64,000 nt of DNA from Actinomyces oris (GCF_001937445.1 NZ_MSKS01000011.1:1-64000), one strand, 5' to 3'. Numbered from the stretch's first letter, positions 28,214 through 37,481 are shown. Made by a program: numbers and translations. Notes: generated by a model from the sequence alone, not told the origin.

Positions 28214-30304
28214 ATGAGCGCTGAGCCGTTGCTCACCGACCTTGACCGTCAGACCATCGCGGTGTCCAAGGCCCTGGCCGCCGACGCCGTGGAGAAGGCG
28301 GGGTCGGGGCACCCCGGTACGCCGATCTCCCTGGCGGGGGTGGCGTGGCTGCTCTACCAGCGTGAGATGGTCCACGACCCGCTCGACCCGGGTTGGCTGG
28401 GACGGGACCGGTTCGTCCTGTCCATCGGGCACGCCTCGCTGGTGCAGTACATCCAGCTGTTCCTGGCCGGCTACGACATTGACCTGGAGGGCTTCACGGC
28501 CTTCCGAACCCCGGCCGGTCTGCCGGGTCACCCGGAGTTCGGTGAGGTTGCCGGGGTGGAGACCACCACGGGCCCGCTGGGGGCGGGTTTCGCCAACGCG
28601 GTGGGCCTGGCGATGGCGGCGCGCCGCGAGCACGGGCTGCTCGACGCCGGCACCGCGCTGGGTGAGTCGGTCTTCGACCACTTCGTCTACACGGTCCTGG
28701 GTGACGGCTGCATGCAGGAGGGCGTGACCTCGGAGGCCGCCTCCTTGGCCGGCACCCAGCAGCTGGGCAACCTCATCGCCATCTACGACGACAACGACAT
28801 CTCCATCGAGGGCGACACGGACATCGCCTTCACCGAGGACGTCTCGGCCCGCTTCGAGGCCTACGGCTGGCAGGTGCTCGACGTCGACTGGCGCACCGGC
28901 CCCGACGGCTACGCGGAGGACCTCCAGGCGCTGCACGAGGCGATCGTGGCGGCCCGCGCCGAGAGCGCGCGCCCGTCGCTGATCCGCCTGCACACGGTCA
29001 TCGCCTGGCCCGCCCCGACCAAGCAGGGGCAGGCCTCCTCCCACGGCTCCAAGCTCGGGGCCGAGGAGATCGCCGGGCTCAAGCGGGCCCTGGGCCTGGA
29101 CCCCGAGCAGAGCTTCATCCTTCCCGAGGACGTCGTCTCCCACGCCCGCACGCGGGCCGCTGACAACGCCCGGGCCGCCCGAGCGGGCTGGGAGGAGCGC
29201 TTCGCGGCCTGGCAGCGGGCCAACCCCGCCGGTGCCGCGCTGCTGGAGCGTCTTGAGGCCCACCGCCTGCCCGAGGGCCTTGAGGCGGCTCTGCCGACCT
29301 GGGAGGTGGGCGAGTCCCTGGCCACCCGTGCGGCGTCGGGCAAGGTGCTCTCCGCCCTGGCCGGCGTGGTGCCCGAGCTGTGGGGCGGGTCGGCGGACCT
29401 GGCCGGCTCGAACAACACGACCATGGCCGGAGAGCCCTCCTTCCTGCCCGCATCCCTGGCGCAGTCCGAGGGCGATGGGCCCTTCGGGCGCACCCTCCAC
29501 TTCGGTGTGCGCGAGCACGCCATGGGCTCGATCCTCAACGGGATCGCCCTGGACGGGCTCACTCGCCCCTACGGGGGCACCTTCATGGTGTTCTCCGACT
29601 ACATGCGCCCGGCCGTGCGCCTGGCGGCGCTCATGGGGATCGGGCCGGTCTTCGTGTGGTCCCACGACTCCATCGGGGTCGGTGAGGACGGCCCCACCCA
29701 CCAGCCGATCGAGCACCTGGCGGCGCTGCGCGCGATCCCCGGCCTGGCCGTGGTGCGCCCCGGGGACGCCAACGAGACCGCCGCGGCCTGGGCGGAGATC
29801 CTGCGCCGTCACGACGAGCCGGCCGGCATCGCCCTGTCGCGTCAGAACCTCACCGTGAACGCCTCCGCCGAGGCCGCCGCCGAGGGCGTGCGCCGCGGCG
29901 CCTACGTCCTGGCCGAGGCCACCGACGCCGATGGGCGCCAGACGGCCCCCGAGGTCGTCCTGATCGCCACCGGCTCCGAGGTCGGCGTGGCCGTGGCCGC
30001 CCGGGACATCCTTCAGGAGGAGGGCACCCCCACCCGGGTGGTCTCCGCCCCCTGCCTGGAGTGGTTCGCCCAGCAGGACGCCGCCTACCGGGACCAGGTG
30101 CTGCCGGCCGGCACCGCCAGGGTCGCCATCGAGGCGGGCATCGCCCTGGGCTGGCGCGAGATCGTCGGCGACGCCGGCGAGATCGTCTCCATCGACCACT
30201 ACGGTTCCTCCGCCCCCGGCACCGCCCTGTTCGAGGAGTACGGCTTCACCGGACGCGACGTCGCCCAGCGGGCCCGCCAGGCGCTGGCCCGCACCCACGG
30301 CTGA
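28214..30304 (+). CDS. tkt: Transketolase
   Basis: Thiamine-diphosphate enzyme of the pentose phosphate pathway that moves two-carbon units between sugar phosphates. The 696 residues have SGHPGTP near the start, the ThDP/Mg motif GDGCMQEG then IYDDNDISIEG, and the pyrimidine-domain segments FGVREHAMG and GEDGPTHQPIEHL. ATG at 28214 is preceded by AAGGAG. The usual partner transaldolase is not adjacent, so this may be an accessory paralogue serving the divergent transporter. The gap to the divergent MFS gene (28003-28213) must hold both promoters. Confidence 0.94.
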   Translation: MSAEPLLTDLDRQTIAVSKALAADAVEKAGSGHPGTPISLAGVAWLLYQREMVHDPLDPGWLGRDRFVLSIGHASLVQYIQLFLAGYDIDLEGFTAFRTPAGLPGHPEFGEVAGVETTTGPLGAGFANAVGLAMAARREHGLLDAGTALGESVFDHFVYTVLGDGCMQEGVTSEAASLAGTQQLGNLIAIYDDNDISIEGDTDIAFTEDVSARFEAYGWQVLDVDWRTGPDGYAEDLQALHEAIVAARAESARPSLIRLHTVIAWPAPTKQGQASSHGSKLGAEEIAGLKRALGLDPEQSFILPEDVVSHARTRAADNARAARAGWEERFAAWQRANPAGAALLERLEAHRLPEGLEAALPTWEVGESLATRAASGKVLSALAGVVPELWGGSADLAGSNNTTMAGEPSFLPASLAQSEGDGPFGRTLHFGVREHAMGSILNGIALDGLTRPYGGTFMVFSDYMRPAVRLAALMGIGPVFVWSHDSIGVGEDGPTHQPIEHLAALRAIPGLAVVRPGDANETAAAWAEILRRHDEPAGIALSRQNLTVNASAEAAAEGVRRGAYVLAEATDADGRQTAPEVVLIATGSEVGVAVAARDILQEEGTPTRVVSAPCLEWFAQQDAAYRDQVLPAGTARVAIEAGIALGWREIVGDAGEIVSIDHYGSSAPGTALFEEYGFTGRDVAQRARQALARTHG

Positions 30305-30334
30305 CGCCCAGCCCGCACGCCGCCCCACCAGCAC

Positions 30335-30401
30335 CGAGCCGGGCATTTTTCGCGTAGCCCTACAGAAAAACCGTAGGGCTACGCGAAAAATGCCCGGCTC
30401 G
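30335..30401. repeat. 67-bp palindromic repeat, copy 3 of 3
   Basis: Perfect 29-bp stem with a 9-base loop, 30 bases after the transketolase stop. Runs of A and T flank the stem interior, so it would work as a terminator in either direction. It lies 31 bases before the radA promoter -10. Confidence 0.9.
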
Positions 30402-30431
30402 ACGTGTGGGGAATAGATGTCGGTGGACCCC

Positions 30432-30437
30432 GATACT
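30432..30437 (+). promoter_or_regulatory. Probable -10 of the radA promoter (leaderless)
   Basis: GATACT ends 8 bases before the radA ATG, and there is no Shine-Dalgarno. Confidence 0.45.
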
Positions 30438-30445
30438 CTCCAGCC

Positions 30446-31864
30446 ATGCCCACATCAAAGAGTCCCAAGGCCCCCAAGGTCTCCTACTGCTGCACCGAGT
30501 GCGGCTGGTCCAGCCCCAAGTGGATGGGCCAGTGCCGCGAGTGCCGCGAGTGGGGAACCCTGGAGGAGACTCAGGTCTCCGGCTCCCCGGGCGGGAACGC
30601 CGGCGGAGCCCTGAGCGCCGGCGCCGTGCGACCGACGGTGGCGGCCCGCCCCATCGGGGAGGTCAGTGCCACGGAGGCCCGGGCCCGTCCCACCGGGGTG
30701 GGCGAGCTGGACCGGGTCCTGGGCGGCGGGATCGTGCCGGGCGCCGTCGTGCTGCTGGCCGGCGAGCCCGGGGTCGGCAAGTCCACGCTGCTGCTCGACG
30801 TCGCCGCGAAGGCCGCCGCCGTGGCGCGCGAGCGCGGGGACGGGCCGGTCCTCTACGTCACCGGGGAGGAGTCGGCCTCGCAGGTGCGGCTGCGGGCCGA
30901 GCGCATCGGCGCCCTGGATCCCGGGCTGCTCCTGGCCGCGGAGACCGAGCTCGGGGCCCTGCTGGGGCACGTGGAGGCGGCCGGTCCCTCCCTGCTGGTG
31001 GTGGACTCGGTCCAGACCATCGCCTCGGCGCAGGTCGAGGGCAGTGCCGGAGGCGTCACTCAGGTGCGGGCCGTGACCGGCGCACTCATCGCGGTGGCCA
31101 AGGAGCGCAATATCCCCGTGCTGCTCGTGGGTCACGTCACCAAGGACGGCGGGATCGCCGGGCCCCGGGTCCTGGAGCACCTGGTTGACGTCGTCACCCA
31201 GTTCGAGGGGGACCGCCACGCCCGCCTGCGGCTGCTGCGGGCCGTCAAGAACCGCTACGGCCCCACCGATGAGGTCGGCTGCTTCGACCTGGGTGAGCGG
31301 GGCATCGTGGGGCTGGCGGACCCCTCGGGCCTGTTCCTGTCCGCCGCCCGCTCCGAGGTGCCGGGCACCTGCGCCACCGTGACCCTGGAGGGGCGCCGCC
31401 CCATGCCGGTGGAGATCCAGGCGCTCGTGGCCCCCACCAACGCCGGCTCGCCGCGGCGCACCACCTCCGGGGTGGACCACTCGCGCACGGCCATGGCGCT
31501 GGCCGTCCTCAGCGCCCGGCTGCGGGTGGACACCTCCAGCGCGGACGTCTACGTCTCCACCGTGGGCGGGGCGCGCGCCGTCGAGCCGGCCACGGACCTG
31601 GCCGTGGCCATCTCCGTGGTCTCGGCCGCGCGCAACCTGCCCACGCCCGCCGGCCTGGTGGCCTTCGGCGAGGTGGGGCTCACCGGTGAGGTGCGGGCCA
31701 CCGTCGGCATCCAGCGGCGCCTGGCGGAGGCCTCTCGTCTCGGCTTCGACCGGGCGATCGTGCCGCTGGCGGGCTCGGCCGAGCTGCGCGAGGTCGCCGG
31801 GATGCAGGTGCTGCCGGTGGCGCACGTGGGTGAGGCCATGGGGGCGGCGCTCCCGCGCGGCTGA
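30446..31864 (+). CDS. radA: DNA repair ATPase RadA
   Basis: RecA-like helicase that helps branch migration in recombination repair. The 472 residues start with a four-Cys zinc finger (CTECGW...CREC, about 14-35). Walker A is GEPGVGKST at about 107-115. The RadA-specific KNRYGPTDEVG lies at about 268, and a Lon-like protease fold forms the C-terminus, without catalytic Ser-Lys needed. ATG at 30446 is the only start close to the zinc finger. It is followed by disA, the conserved arrangement, since RadA can control DisA activity in other bacteria. Confidence 0.96.
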   Translation: MPTSKSPKAPKVSYCCTECGWSSPKWMGQCRECREWGTLEETQVSGSPGGNAGGALSAGAVRPTVAARPIGEVSATEARARPTGVGELDRVLGGGIVPGAVVLLAGEPGVGKSTLLLDVAAKAAAVARERGDGPVLYVTGEESASQVRLRAERIGALDPGLLLAAETELGALLGHVEAAGPSLLVVDSVQTIASAQVEGSAGGVTQVRAVTGALIAVAKERNIPVLLVGHVTKDGGIAGPRVLEHLVDVVTQFEGDRHARLRLLRAVKNRYGPTDEVGCFDLGERGIVGLADPSGLFLSAARSEVPGTCATVTLEGRRPMPVEIQALVAPTNAGSPRRTTSGVDHSRTAMALAVLSARLRVDTSSADVYVSTVGGARAVEPATDLAVAISVVSAARNLPTPAGLVAFGEVGLTGEVRATVGIQRRLAEASRLGFDRAIVPLAGSAELREVAGMQVLPVAHVGEAMGAALPRG

Positions 31865-31867
31865 CAG

Positions 31868-31918
31868 GACAGCACGGCCAACATGGGCAGCACGGCCAAC
31901 GCAGGCAACGCAGGCAAA
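31868..31918. repeat. Short imperfect tandem repeats between radA and disA
   Basis: CAGCACGGCCAAC occurs twice within 25 bases, followed by two GCAGGCAAC-like units. The whole 314-base radA-disA gap is otherwise without a gene. A disA promoter or ribosome-binding region must lie near its right end (AGGAGAG at 32172-32178). Confidence 0.5.
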
Positions 31919-32178
31919 CCCCGGGGTGAGGGGCGGACAGGGTGCCGAGCAGGTGACGTGACCGCCATGGATCGGCCAGGCGCCGCCAACAGACCGACTG
32001 GTCCAGTGTGGGAAGGCCCTCTCCGAAGGTCGGCCCGCCTGCCGATACCATGGGAGCGTGAGCACCGGGGCGTGCGCTCACCTGAATGCTGTGAGACCCG
32101 AAGGCCCTCAGCACGGTCCGCGCCCCGGCGGGCTCACTGTGCGATCCCTCCCCCCAGGACACCGCGAGATCAGGAGAG

Positions 32179-33249
32179 ATGATGATCGAGGCCGCTGGCC
32201 AGCTGCACGAGACGCTTGCGCTCGTCGCTCCCGGCACCGTCCTTCGTGACGGCCTGGAGCGGATCCTGCGCGGACGTACCGGGGCGATCATCGTGCTGGG
32301 CTTCGACCCGGTGGTGGAGGCCATCTCCTCGGGCGGCTTCCACCTCGACGTCGAGCTCTCCGCGGCCCGCCTGCGTGAGCTGGCCAAGATGGACGGCGGC
32401 GTCGTCGTCGACATGGATACCGCCCGGATCCGGCGTGCCAACGTCCAGCTGCTGCCCAACGCCTCGATCCAGACCTCGGAGACGGGTATGCGTCACCGCA
32501 CCGCCGAGCGCGTGGCCCGCCAGACCGGGTACCCGGTCATCTCCGTGAGCCAGTCCATGCGGATCATCTCCCTGTACGTCGACGGCAAGCGCCATGTCCT
32601 GGAGCCCAGCGAGTCGATCCTGGCCAGCGCCAACCAGGCCCTGTCCGCACTGGAGCGATACAAGGCCCGCCTCGACCAGACCTCCGCCGGCCTGGACTCC
32701 CTGGAGATCGAGGACCTCGTCACCGTCCGTGACGTCACCTCGGTGCTTCAGCTCATGGAGATGGTTCGCCGCATCTCCGCCGACATCGACTCCTACGTCC
32801 TGGAGCTGGGCACCGACGGGCGCCTCCTGGCCCTCCAGGTCGAGGAGCTCACCCGGGGCCTGCTCGCCGAGCACGGCTTCCTCCTGGAGGACTACCTGCC
32901 CGAGGGGCTGGACACGGCCACCGTCGATGCGCGCCTGAAGTGGGTGGGCTCCCCCGCCCTCCTGGACCTGGCGATGGTGGCGCGCTCCATGGGCCTGGGC
33001 GGCATCGACGGCCAGGACCTGGACGCTCAGGTCTCCCCGCGCGGCCTGCGGATCCTCTCCAAGATCCCGCGTCTGCCCGTGGTGACGGCGCGCGCCGTCG
33101 TCGAGCAGTGGGGGTCCCTGCAGGGGGTCCTCGGCGCCACCATCGAGGAGCTCGAGGCCGTCGATGGCGTGGGCGCGCAGCGGGCCCGGACCCTGCGCGA
33201 CGGGCTGTCACGGCTGGCGGAGATCTCCGTCGTCGAGCGTTACTCCTGA
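32179..33249 (+). CDS. disA: Diadenylate cyclase, DNA integrity scanning protein DisA
   Basis: Makes c-di-AMP from two ATP and scans DNA for branched structures. The 356 residues comprise the DAC domain, a helical linker and a C-terminal helix-hairpin-helix region (VEQWGSLQGVLGATIEELEAVDGVG). The RHR motif is intact (TGMRHRTAER, R105-H106-R107). The first motif, usually DGA, reads D72-G73-G74. The start is ATG at 32179 or 32182, after AGGAGAG. c-di-AMP controls potassium and osmolyte transport elsewhere, so the Ktr genes in this window are likely clients. Confidence 0.95.
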   Translation: MMIEAAGQLHETLALVAPGTVLRDGLERILRGRTGAIIVLGFDPVVEAISSGGFHLDVELSAARLRELAKMDGGVVVDMDTARIRRANVQLLPNASIQTSETGMRHRTAERVARQTGYPVISVSQSMRIISLYVDGKRHVLEPSESILASANQALSALERYKARLDQTSAGLDSLEIEDLVTVRDVTSVLQLMEMVRRISADIDSYVLELGTDGRLLALQVEELTRGLLAEHGFLLEDYLPEGLDTATVDARLKWVGSPALLDLAMVARSMGLGGIDGQDLDAQVSPRGLRILSKIPRLPVVTARAVVEQWGSLQGVLGATIEELEAVDGVGAQRARTLRDGLSRLAEISVVERYS

Positions 33250-33307
33250 GCCGCCCGGTGGCGAGGCCTTGACGCCCCGCCCGGATCCCCCCGGCCGCAG
33301 AAGGCCC

Positions 33308-34552
33308 TCAGCTGACGACGAAGACCCGGTCCTCAGTGAGGTCCTTGCCCCCCATGACGAAGCGGAAACGGTAGGTCCCTGCCCCCGCGGCACTGCCCGG
33401 GGCGGTCTGCGCCTGGCCCGCTGAAGGGCTCGCAGAGGAGGCAGTGGCACTCGGGCTCGACGTCGGGGAGGCCGATGCGCCGGCCGAAGCAGCCGGAGAG
33501 GCCGGTGCAGCGGTGGCCGCCGCGCAGTCGGAGGTGGCCGCGTTGCCGTTCCAGGTCACGGTGACCTCGGCGCCCTTGCCCGCCGGCAGGAGGAGGGCCC
33601 GCTCGGTCTGGCCCACGGGACACGTCAGGGAGTCCCACACCTGCTGAGAGCCCGAGGAGACCCTCACCCCCAGGGTCTGGCTGCCGACGTCGATCAGGCA
33701 GGGCGCCTGGCCGCTGTTGACCAGGGAGATGGAGAAGGTCGCCCCGGCGCCGACACCGACGGACTCGGGCCCCTGCACCGTGCTCGACAGGGCCGAGGGG
33801 TCACACTTACCCGGCGTGGGGTAGACGGTGTGCACCTGAGCGGCGGCGCGCTCCTCATCCTGGGTGCGGATGGTGTTGCGGGCCCAGAGGTAGCCGACAA
33901 CGATGGTCACGATGAGCAGCAGGAGGATCAGCAGGACTCCACCCAGTACCAGGGCACGGCGCAGACCGTAGCGGGGCTGTGGCGGGACCGGCTTGCGCAG
34001 GCGCCCGCTGCGGGGCTGGTCCGGCCTCTGTGGGATCGAGTCGGGGGCGCCGGTCAGTCGCCCGCCGCCGATGCGGGCCCACTGGAGGCCCGCACCCCAG
34101 CCGTTTTTTCGACGACGATCGGAGCGGGCGGCCTGAGTCGAGCTCGTCCGGGCGGAGCGGGCGGTTCCCGGAGCGGCCTGCCGTGAGCGGGACGTCGAGG
34201 CCCCCTGGCCGCCCTGGGGGGACCTGCGGTTCTTACCGGCCTGGGCCGGCGTACCCGAGTGCCCGCCGGTGGGCCTGCCCGTCTGCCCCGAGTGCAGGGG
34301 GTGTCCGGTGGACTTGGCGCCTGAAGCGCGGCCGCCTCGTCCCTTGGCCTGGGAGGATCTGGGCGCCCCGCCGGAGCGGGCTGAGGCCGACTGTCCGGCA
34401 CCCGACCGCGGCCCGCCGCCGGAACCACCCTGCCGGTGGGGCCGGGACTGGGAGCCCGAGGACGAACGCCCCGATGAGGAGCCTGCGCCGCGACGGGCCG
34501 AGCCTCGTCGTCCTGCGCTTTCCCCATGGTTGCGTCCGCGTCCTTTGGCCAT
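33308..34552 (-). CDS. Membrane protein with basic disordered N-terminus and extracellular Cys domain, unknown function
   Basis: A 414-residue protein not recognised. Residues 1-150 are rich in Gly, Ser, Arg and Gln with a strong positive charge and no hydrophobics, a likely disordered cytoplasmic tail that could bind nucleic acid or membrane. One helix (about 196-220) crosses the membrane. The outer domain has four Cys (in GKCDPS, APCLID, LTCPVG, SDCAAA), probably two disulfides, and DUF4232-like beta content. An Ala/Ser/Pro linker then leads to a final strand. ATG at 34552 has TAGAGT 7 bases upstream, so it is leaderless. It is convergent with disA. Confidence 0.75.
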   Translation of the reverse strand: MAKGRGRNHGESAGRRGSARRGAGSSSGRSSSGSQSRPHRQGGSGGGPRSGAGQSASARSGGAPRSSQAKGRGGRASGAKSTGHPLHSGQTGRPTGGHSGTPAQAGKNRRSPQGGQGASTSRSRQAAPGTARSARTSSTQAARSDRRRKNGWGAGLQWARIGGGRLTGAPDSIPQRPDQPRSGRLRKPVPPQPRYGLRRALVLGGVLLILLLLIVTIVVGYLWARNTIRTQDEERAAAQVHTVYPTPGKCDPSALSSTVQGPESVGVGAGATFSISLVNSGQAPCLIDVGSQTLGVRVSSGSQQVWDSLTCPVGQTERALLLPAGKGAEVTVTWNGNAATSDCAAATAAPASPAASAGASASPTSSPSATASSASPSAGQAQTAPGSAAGAGTYRFRFVMGGKDLTEDRVFVVS

Positions 34553-34559
34553 GGTCACG

Positions 34560-34565
34560 ACTCTA
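34560..34565 (-). promoter_or_regulatory. Probable -10 of a leaderless promoter
   Basis: TAGAGT on the minus strand ends 7 bases before the ATG at 34552, with no ribosome binding site. Confidence 0.45.
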
Positions 34566-34719
34566 CCGGCGCCACGACCCCAGGCCCGTGAGACCTTCGT
34601 CGTTGTCCGCGCGGGGCCGACGCCGGCTGCCCGGCGCCGCACGGGTTCCGAGGGCCGGTCCCCCACCGCCCTGTGCGTCCCCGGCCGTCCGGCGGGGCGG
34701 CACGCGGATCGGTGGGCGG

Positions 34720-35757
34720 TTAGGGGAGGCGGTAGGTGGCGCCGTCGTCGTCGGTGGCGATGAGCCCGTCGGTCAGGAGGGTGGCCAGGGCGCGCACCGG
34801 CTGCTGGGGATCGGGGGCTCCGCCGGAGGCTCGCGCCCCCGCCCTGGCGGCGCAGGCCATGAGCTCACCGGCCTCGACGCACCGCCCGTCGGGGGCCTTG
34901 CGCAGGCGGGCCATGACCAGCCCGCGGGCCTGGCGGTCGGTGCCGTGCCAGGTCTGAGTGCGACGTCGGCCCGCGTGGATGTCCGCGGGACGGCCGGCAG
35001 CCAGCCAGGCACAGCTCGCCCGCCACGGGCAGGCCTCGCAGTCCGGCTCGCGGGCGGTGCACACCAGGGCGCCGAGCTCCATGACGGCCACCGACCAGTG
35101 AGCGGCGGTGGTGTCGTCGTCGGGCAGCAGGCGCAGTGCCCGCTCACGCTCGGCCCGGTTGAGGCTGGGGGCGGGAAGGGCCTGACCTGCGACAGCGCGG
35201 GCCAGGACCCGCCTGACATTCGTGTCCAGCACGAGGGCGCGCCGGCCGTGGGCGAAGGCCAGGACCGCGCCGGCCGTGTACTCCCCCACTCCGGGCAGAG
35301 CCAGAAGGGCGTCCAGGTCATCGGGTAGGACGCCGCCGTGCTGCTCGACGACGCTGCGGGCGCACTCGATGAGCCGCAGGGCCCGGCGCGGGTAGCCCAG
35401 GTGTCCCCAGACCCGCAGCACCTCAGCGGTGGGGGCCTGGGCGAGCTCGGTGGGGCCGGGCCAGCGCCGCATCCACTCCTGCCAGGCGGGGACGACACGG
35501 GTCACCGGGGTCTGCTGGCTCATGACCTCCGAGACGAGGACCTCCCACGGGGTCGTACCAGGACGGCGCCACGGCAGGTCGCGGGCGTGGGCGTCATACC
35601 AGGCCATGACGTCCTGCGCCGAGGGCTCGGCCGGATCGGCAGGCGGCGCCGACTTGGCCGAGGTCGCAGCAGTGAGCGTGTCGTCAAGGGTGGGGCGGGC
35701 GGGCACGGGGGACACCATAGCGGCAAGACCTTGGGCGGGGCCGGATACCTTCGTCAC
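34720..35757 (-). CDS. mutY: Adenine DNA glycosylase MutY
   Basis: Removes adenine mispaired with 8-oxoguanine. In the 345 residues, VSEVMSQQTPVTRVVP holds the catalytic Glu, LPGVGEYTAGAVLAFA is the helix-hairpin-helix, and LDTNVRRVLAR holds the catalytic Asp. The 4Fe-4S cluster ligands are in C-x6-C-x2-C-x5-C spacing (CTAREPDCEACPWRASC). The C-terminal NUDIX-like 8-oxoG domain is absent or much reduced, as in many actinobacterial MutY. The GTG at 35757 and the ATG at 35718 are both possible starts, neither with a good ribosome binding site. Confidence 0.93.
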   Translation of the reverse strand: MTKVSGPAQGLAAMVSPVPARPTLDDTLTAATSAKSAPPADPAEPSAQDVMAWYDAHARDLPWRRPGTTPWEVLVSEVMSQQTPVTRVVPAWQEWMRRWPGPTELAQAPTAEVLRVWGHLGYPRRALRLIECARSVVEQHGGVLPDDLDALLALPGVGEYTAGAVLAFAHGRRALVLDTNVRRVLARAVAGQALPAPSLNRAERERALRLLPDDDTTAAHWSVAVMELGALVCTAREPDCEACPWRASCAWLAAGRPADIHAGRRRTQTWHGTDRQARGLVMARLRKAPDGRCVEAGELMACAARAGARASGGAPDPQQPVRALATLLTDGLIATDDDGATYRLP

Positions 35758-35784
35758 CAGCCGGCGAGAATCGTCGCACTCCCA

Positions 35785-35852
35785 CGCGTTCGTAGGGTAG
35801 GCCTCCAGTTCGTCCCCTTACCCTACGAACCCAAGACTTAACCTACGAACGC
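35785..35852. repeat. 68-bp TTCGTAGGGTA repeat, copy 1
   Basis: Contains inverted copies of TTCGTAGGGTA and TACCCTACGAA, plus a GACTTAACCTACGAA block. The reverse complement of 59469-59536 matches it over its full length. It forms the 3' end of the gene that stops at 35838 and lies just before mutY. Confidence 0.8.
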
Positions 35853-36311
35853 ACGGGCGTGCCCGGTGACGAGCATGGTGAAGCCGAGCGTGGAATCGTT
35901 CCCGCTGCCAACGATCGTCTTGAGTCCGGACGCCAGGAGCAGCAGCCCGACGGCGCCACACAGGACGAGCACGATCCAGCCGGACCCGGTTGCGGCGGTA
36001 CGGCGGACCAACCTGTCGGTCACCGGCGCAGCGGGTGCTCGCCCGGGACGACGCGCTGGCAGCGTAGGCGTCTGAGCCTCGGGGACTCCCCGGAGCGCAG
36101 CGACGGGAACGGGGACCGGAGGGGCCGATGGCTGCTGGCTGCTCGATCGGCCGTCGTTCGATCGACCACCATCAACCCGGCCGTACCCGGCCGAGGCGTA
36201 CTGACCGGGTGCCCCCTGAGGAGTGGCCCCACCGTAGGGGGAGGGTCGGCTCCCGGGCTGGCGACAGGGAGCGGGCCGGCCGTAGGAAGAGCCTGTCGGT
36301 GGTTGCGTCAT
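35838..36311 (-). CDS. Small proline-rich membrane protein, unknown function
   Basis: A 157-residue protein not recognised. Residues 1-95 are rich in Pro, Gly, Ser, Gln and Tyr. A membrane helix lies at about 115-138, followed by a short region with a second, weaker hydrophobic stretch. The last residues, RAFVG and the TAA stop, are encoded inside a 68-bp repeat element, so the original C-terminus may have been different. ATG at 36311 follows AGAGG. It heads in the same direction as the PH-like gene and may be in the same envelope-protein cluster. Confidence 0.6.
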   Translation of the reverse strand: MTQPPTGSSYGRPAPCRQPGSRPSPYGGATPQGAPGQYASAGYGRVDGGRSNDGRSSSQQPSAPPVPVPVAALRGVPEAQTPTLPARRPGRAPAAPVTDRLVRRTAATGSGWIVLVLCGAVGLLLLASGLKTIVGSGNDSTLGFTMLVTGHARAFVG

Positions 36312-36477
36312 GGGAACCTCTTCATCAAGGCGGTTCGCACCAGATCGCGGGCGGTGGGGTGCCGTGAGCGTATTCCACACCGACCGCGACCGCACCGCCT
36401 CCAAGGGGCCAGTCCTCCCCATGGACCGAGAACGTTGGAGGACGCTGCGCGTCCTCGACGTCCGTGCCCGCCCCGAG

Positions 36478-37356
36478 TCAGGGGCGGTTCAGGCCCTGAC
36501 GGCGCTCCTGACGCTCCCGGGCCCCCTGCTGGATACCCAGGACGCCGTTGAGCTCAACGTACTCGCCCGTCTCCTGGGTGTATCCGCGCGCGACGGCCCA
36601 CTCCCAGATGCGGTCCAGCTCGGCAGTGCCCTTTGCCTCCAGCGCCTGGCCACTGACGCCGGACCAGGTCAGACCGGCCAGGGTGACGGCCCTGCCGTCG
36701 GGGTCGACGACGTGACCCTCGGCGTGACGGATCCGAACCCTGCCTGCGGCGGCACTCAGGGCCGCCGGTGCGCCGGAGACCTTGACGAACAGCCCCGTAC
36801 GCGAGCGGGGCCAGGGGACGTCGCGGCCCCTGCCGCCGGCCCCGATGTGGATGCCGGTGGCGTCGAACACCGTACGCACCGACATGAGGAACAGGATGCC
36901 GAGCAGCAGGAACAACCCGAGGAGCAGCAGAACGACAAAGCCGACCGTCGCCCCGTTGGCAAGGAGCTCCTTGACCGCCGCAATCAGGCACACCAGCCCA
37001 AAACCGCCGCCCACGAAAAACTGGATACGGCTGGCGGTCGTCGTCGTGGACTTGAGAACCAGCCTGTCCTGATCCACGGGAATGGGGCCGAGCTGGGAGG
37101 GCTGGTAACCGGATTGAGGGGCCGAGGAGGACTGCGGGCCAGCCGGAACGTCATAGGAAGCCGGCTGACCCGCTCCGGGCCGGACGTACTGACCGTACTG
37201 ACCGGCAGCGGTCTGACTCGTCTGGCCGTACTGAGCCTGAGGCCCGGGGACACCGGCTTGACCGTACTGGTTCTGCTGGGCGGGATCGCCGTACTGACCG
37301 TACTGGCCGTACTGACCGGGCTGACTGTAGGGGCCGTTGACCGGTGGCTGGCTCAT
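36478..37356 (-). CDS. Membrane protein with Gln/Tyr/Gly-repeat N-terminus and PH-like C-terminus
   Basis: A 292-residue protein. The first 90 residues are repeats of QYG-type units (GQYGQYGQYG), probably disordered and prone to phase separation. Two hydrophobic helices follow (about 113-130 and 138-160). The C-terminal part (SVRTVFDATGIHIGAGG to LDRIWEWAV) has the strand pattern of bacterial PH-like domains. The start is ATG at 37356, with GAGGAAAG upstream. This is a description by pattern only, and the function is unknown. Confidence 0.7.
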   Translation of the reverse strand: MSQPPVNGPYSQPGQYGQYGQYGDPAQQNQYGQAGVPGPQAQYGQTSQTAAGQYGQYVRPGAGQPASYDVPAGPQSSSAPQSGYQPSQLGPIPVDQDRLVLKSTTTTASRIQFFVGGGFGLVCLIAAVKELLANGATVGFVVLLLLGLFLLLGILFLMSVRTVFDATGIHIGAGGRGRDVPWPRSRTGLFVKVSGAPAALSAAAGRVRIRHAEGHVVDPDGRAVTLAGLTWSGVSGQALEAKGTAELDRIWEWAVARGYTQETGEYVELNGVLGIQQGARERQERRQGLNRP

Positions 37357-37481
37357 GAGCACTTTCCTCACAGGTTCTTGGATGTACGGGAATTACGACA
37401 AGACCTCGTCAGGCTACCGCGACGCCCCCACCGATGCAGCCCCGGCAGAACTCCCCATCGTCTCCTGGCCGCCCTCGGCGG

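Noticed and set aside
37190-37340. Tandem QYG-coding repeats as a possible CRISPR-like or satellite array
   Set aside because: Units are short, in frame and coding. They are protein repeats of the PH-like gene; no CRISPR array is present in the window.
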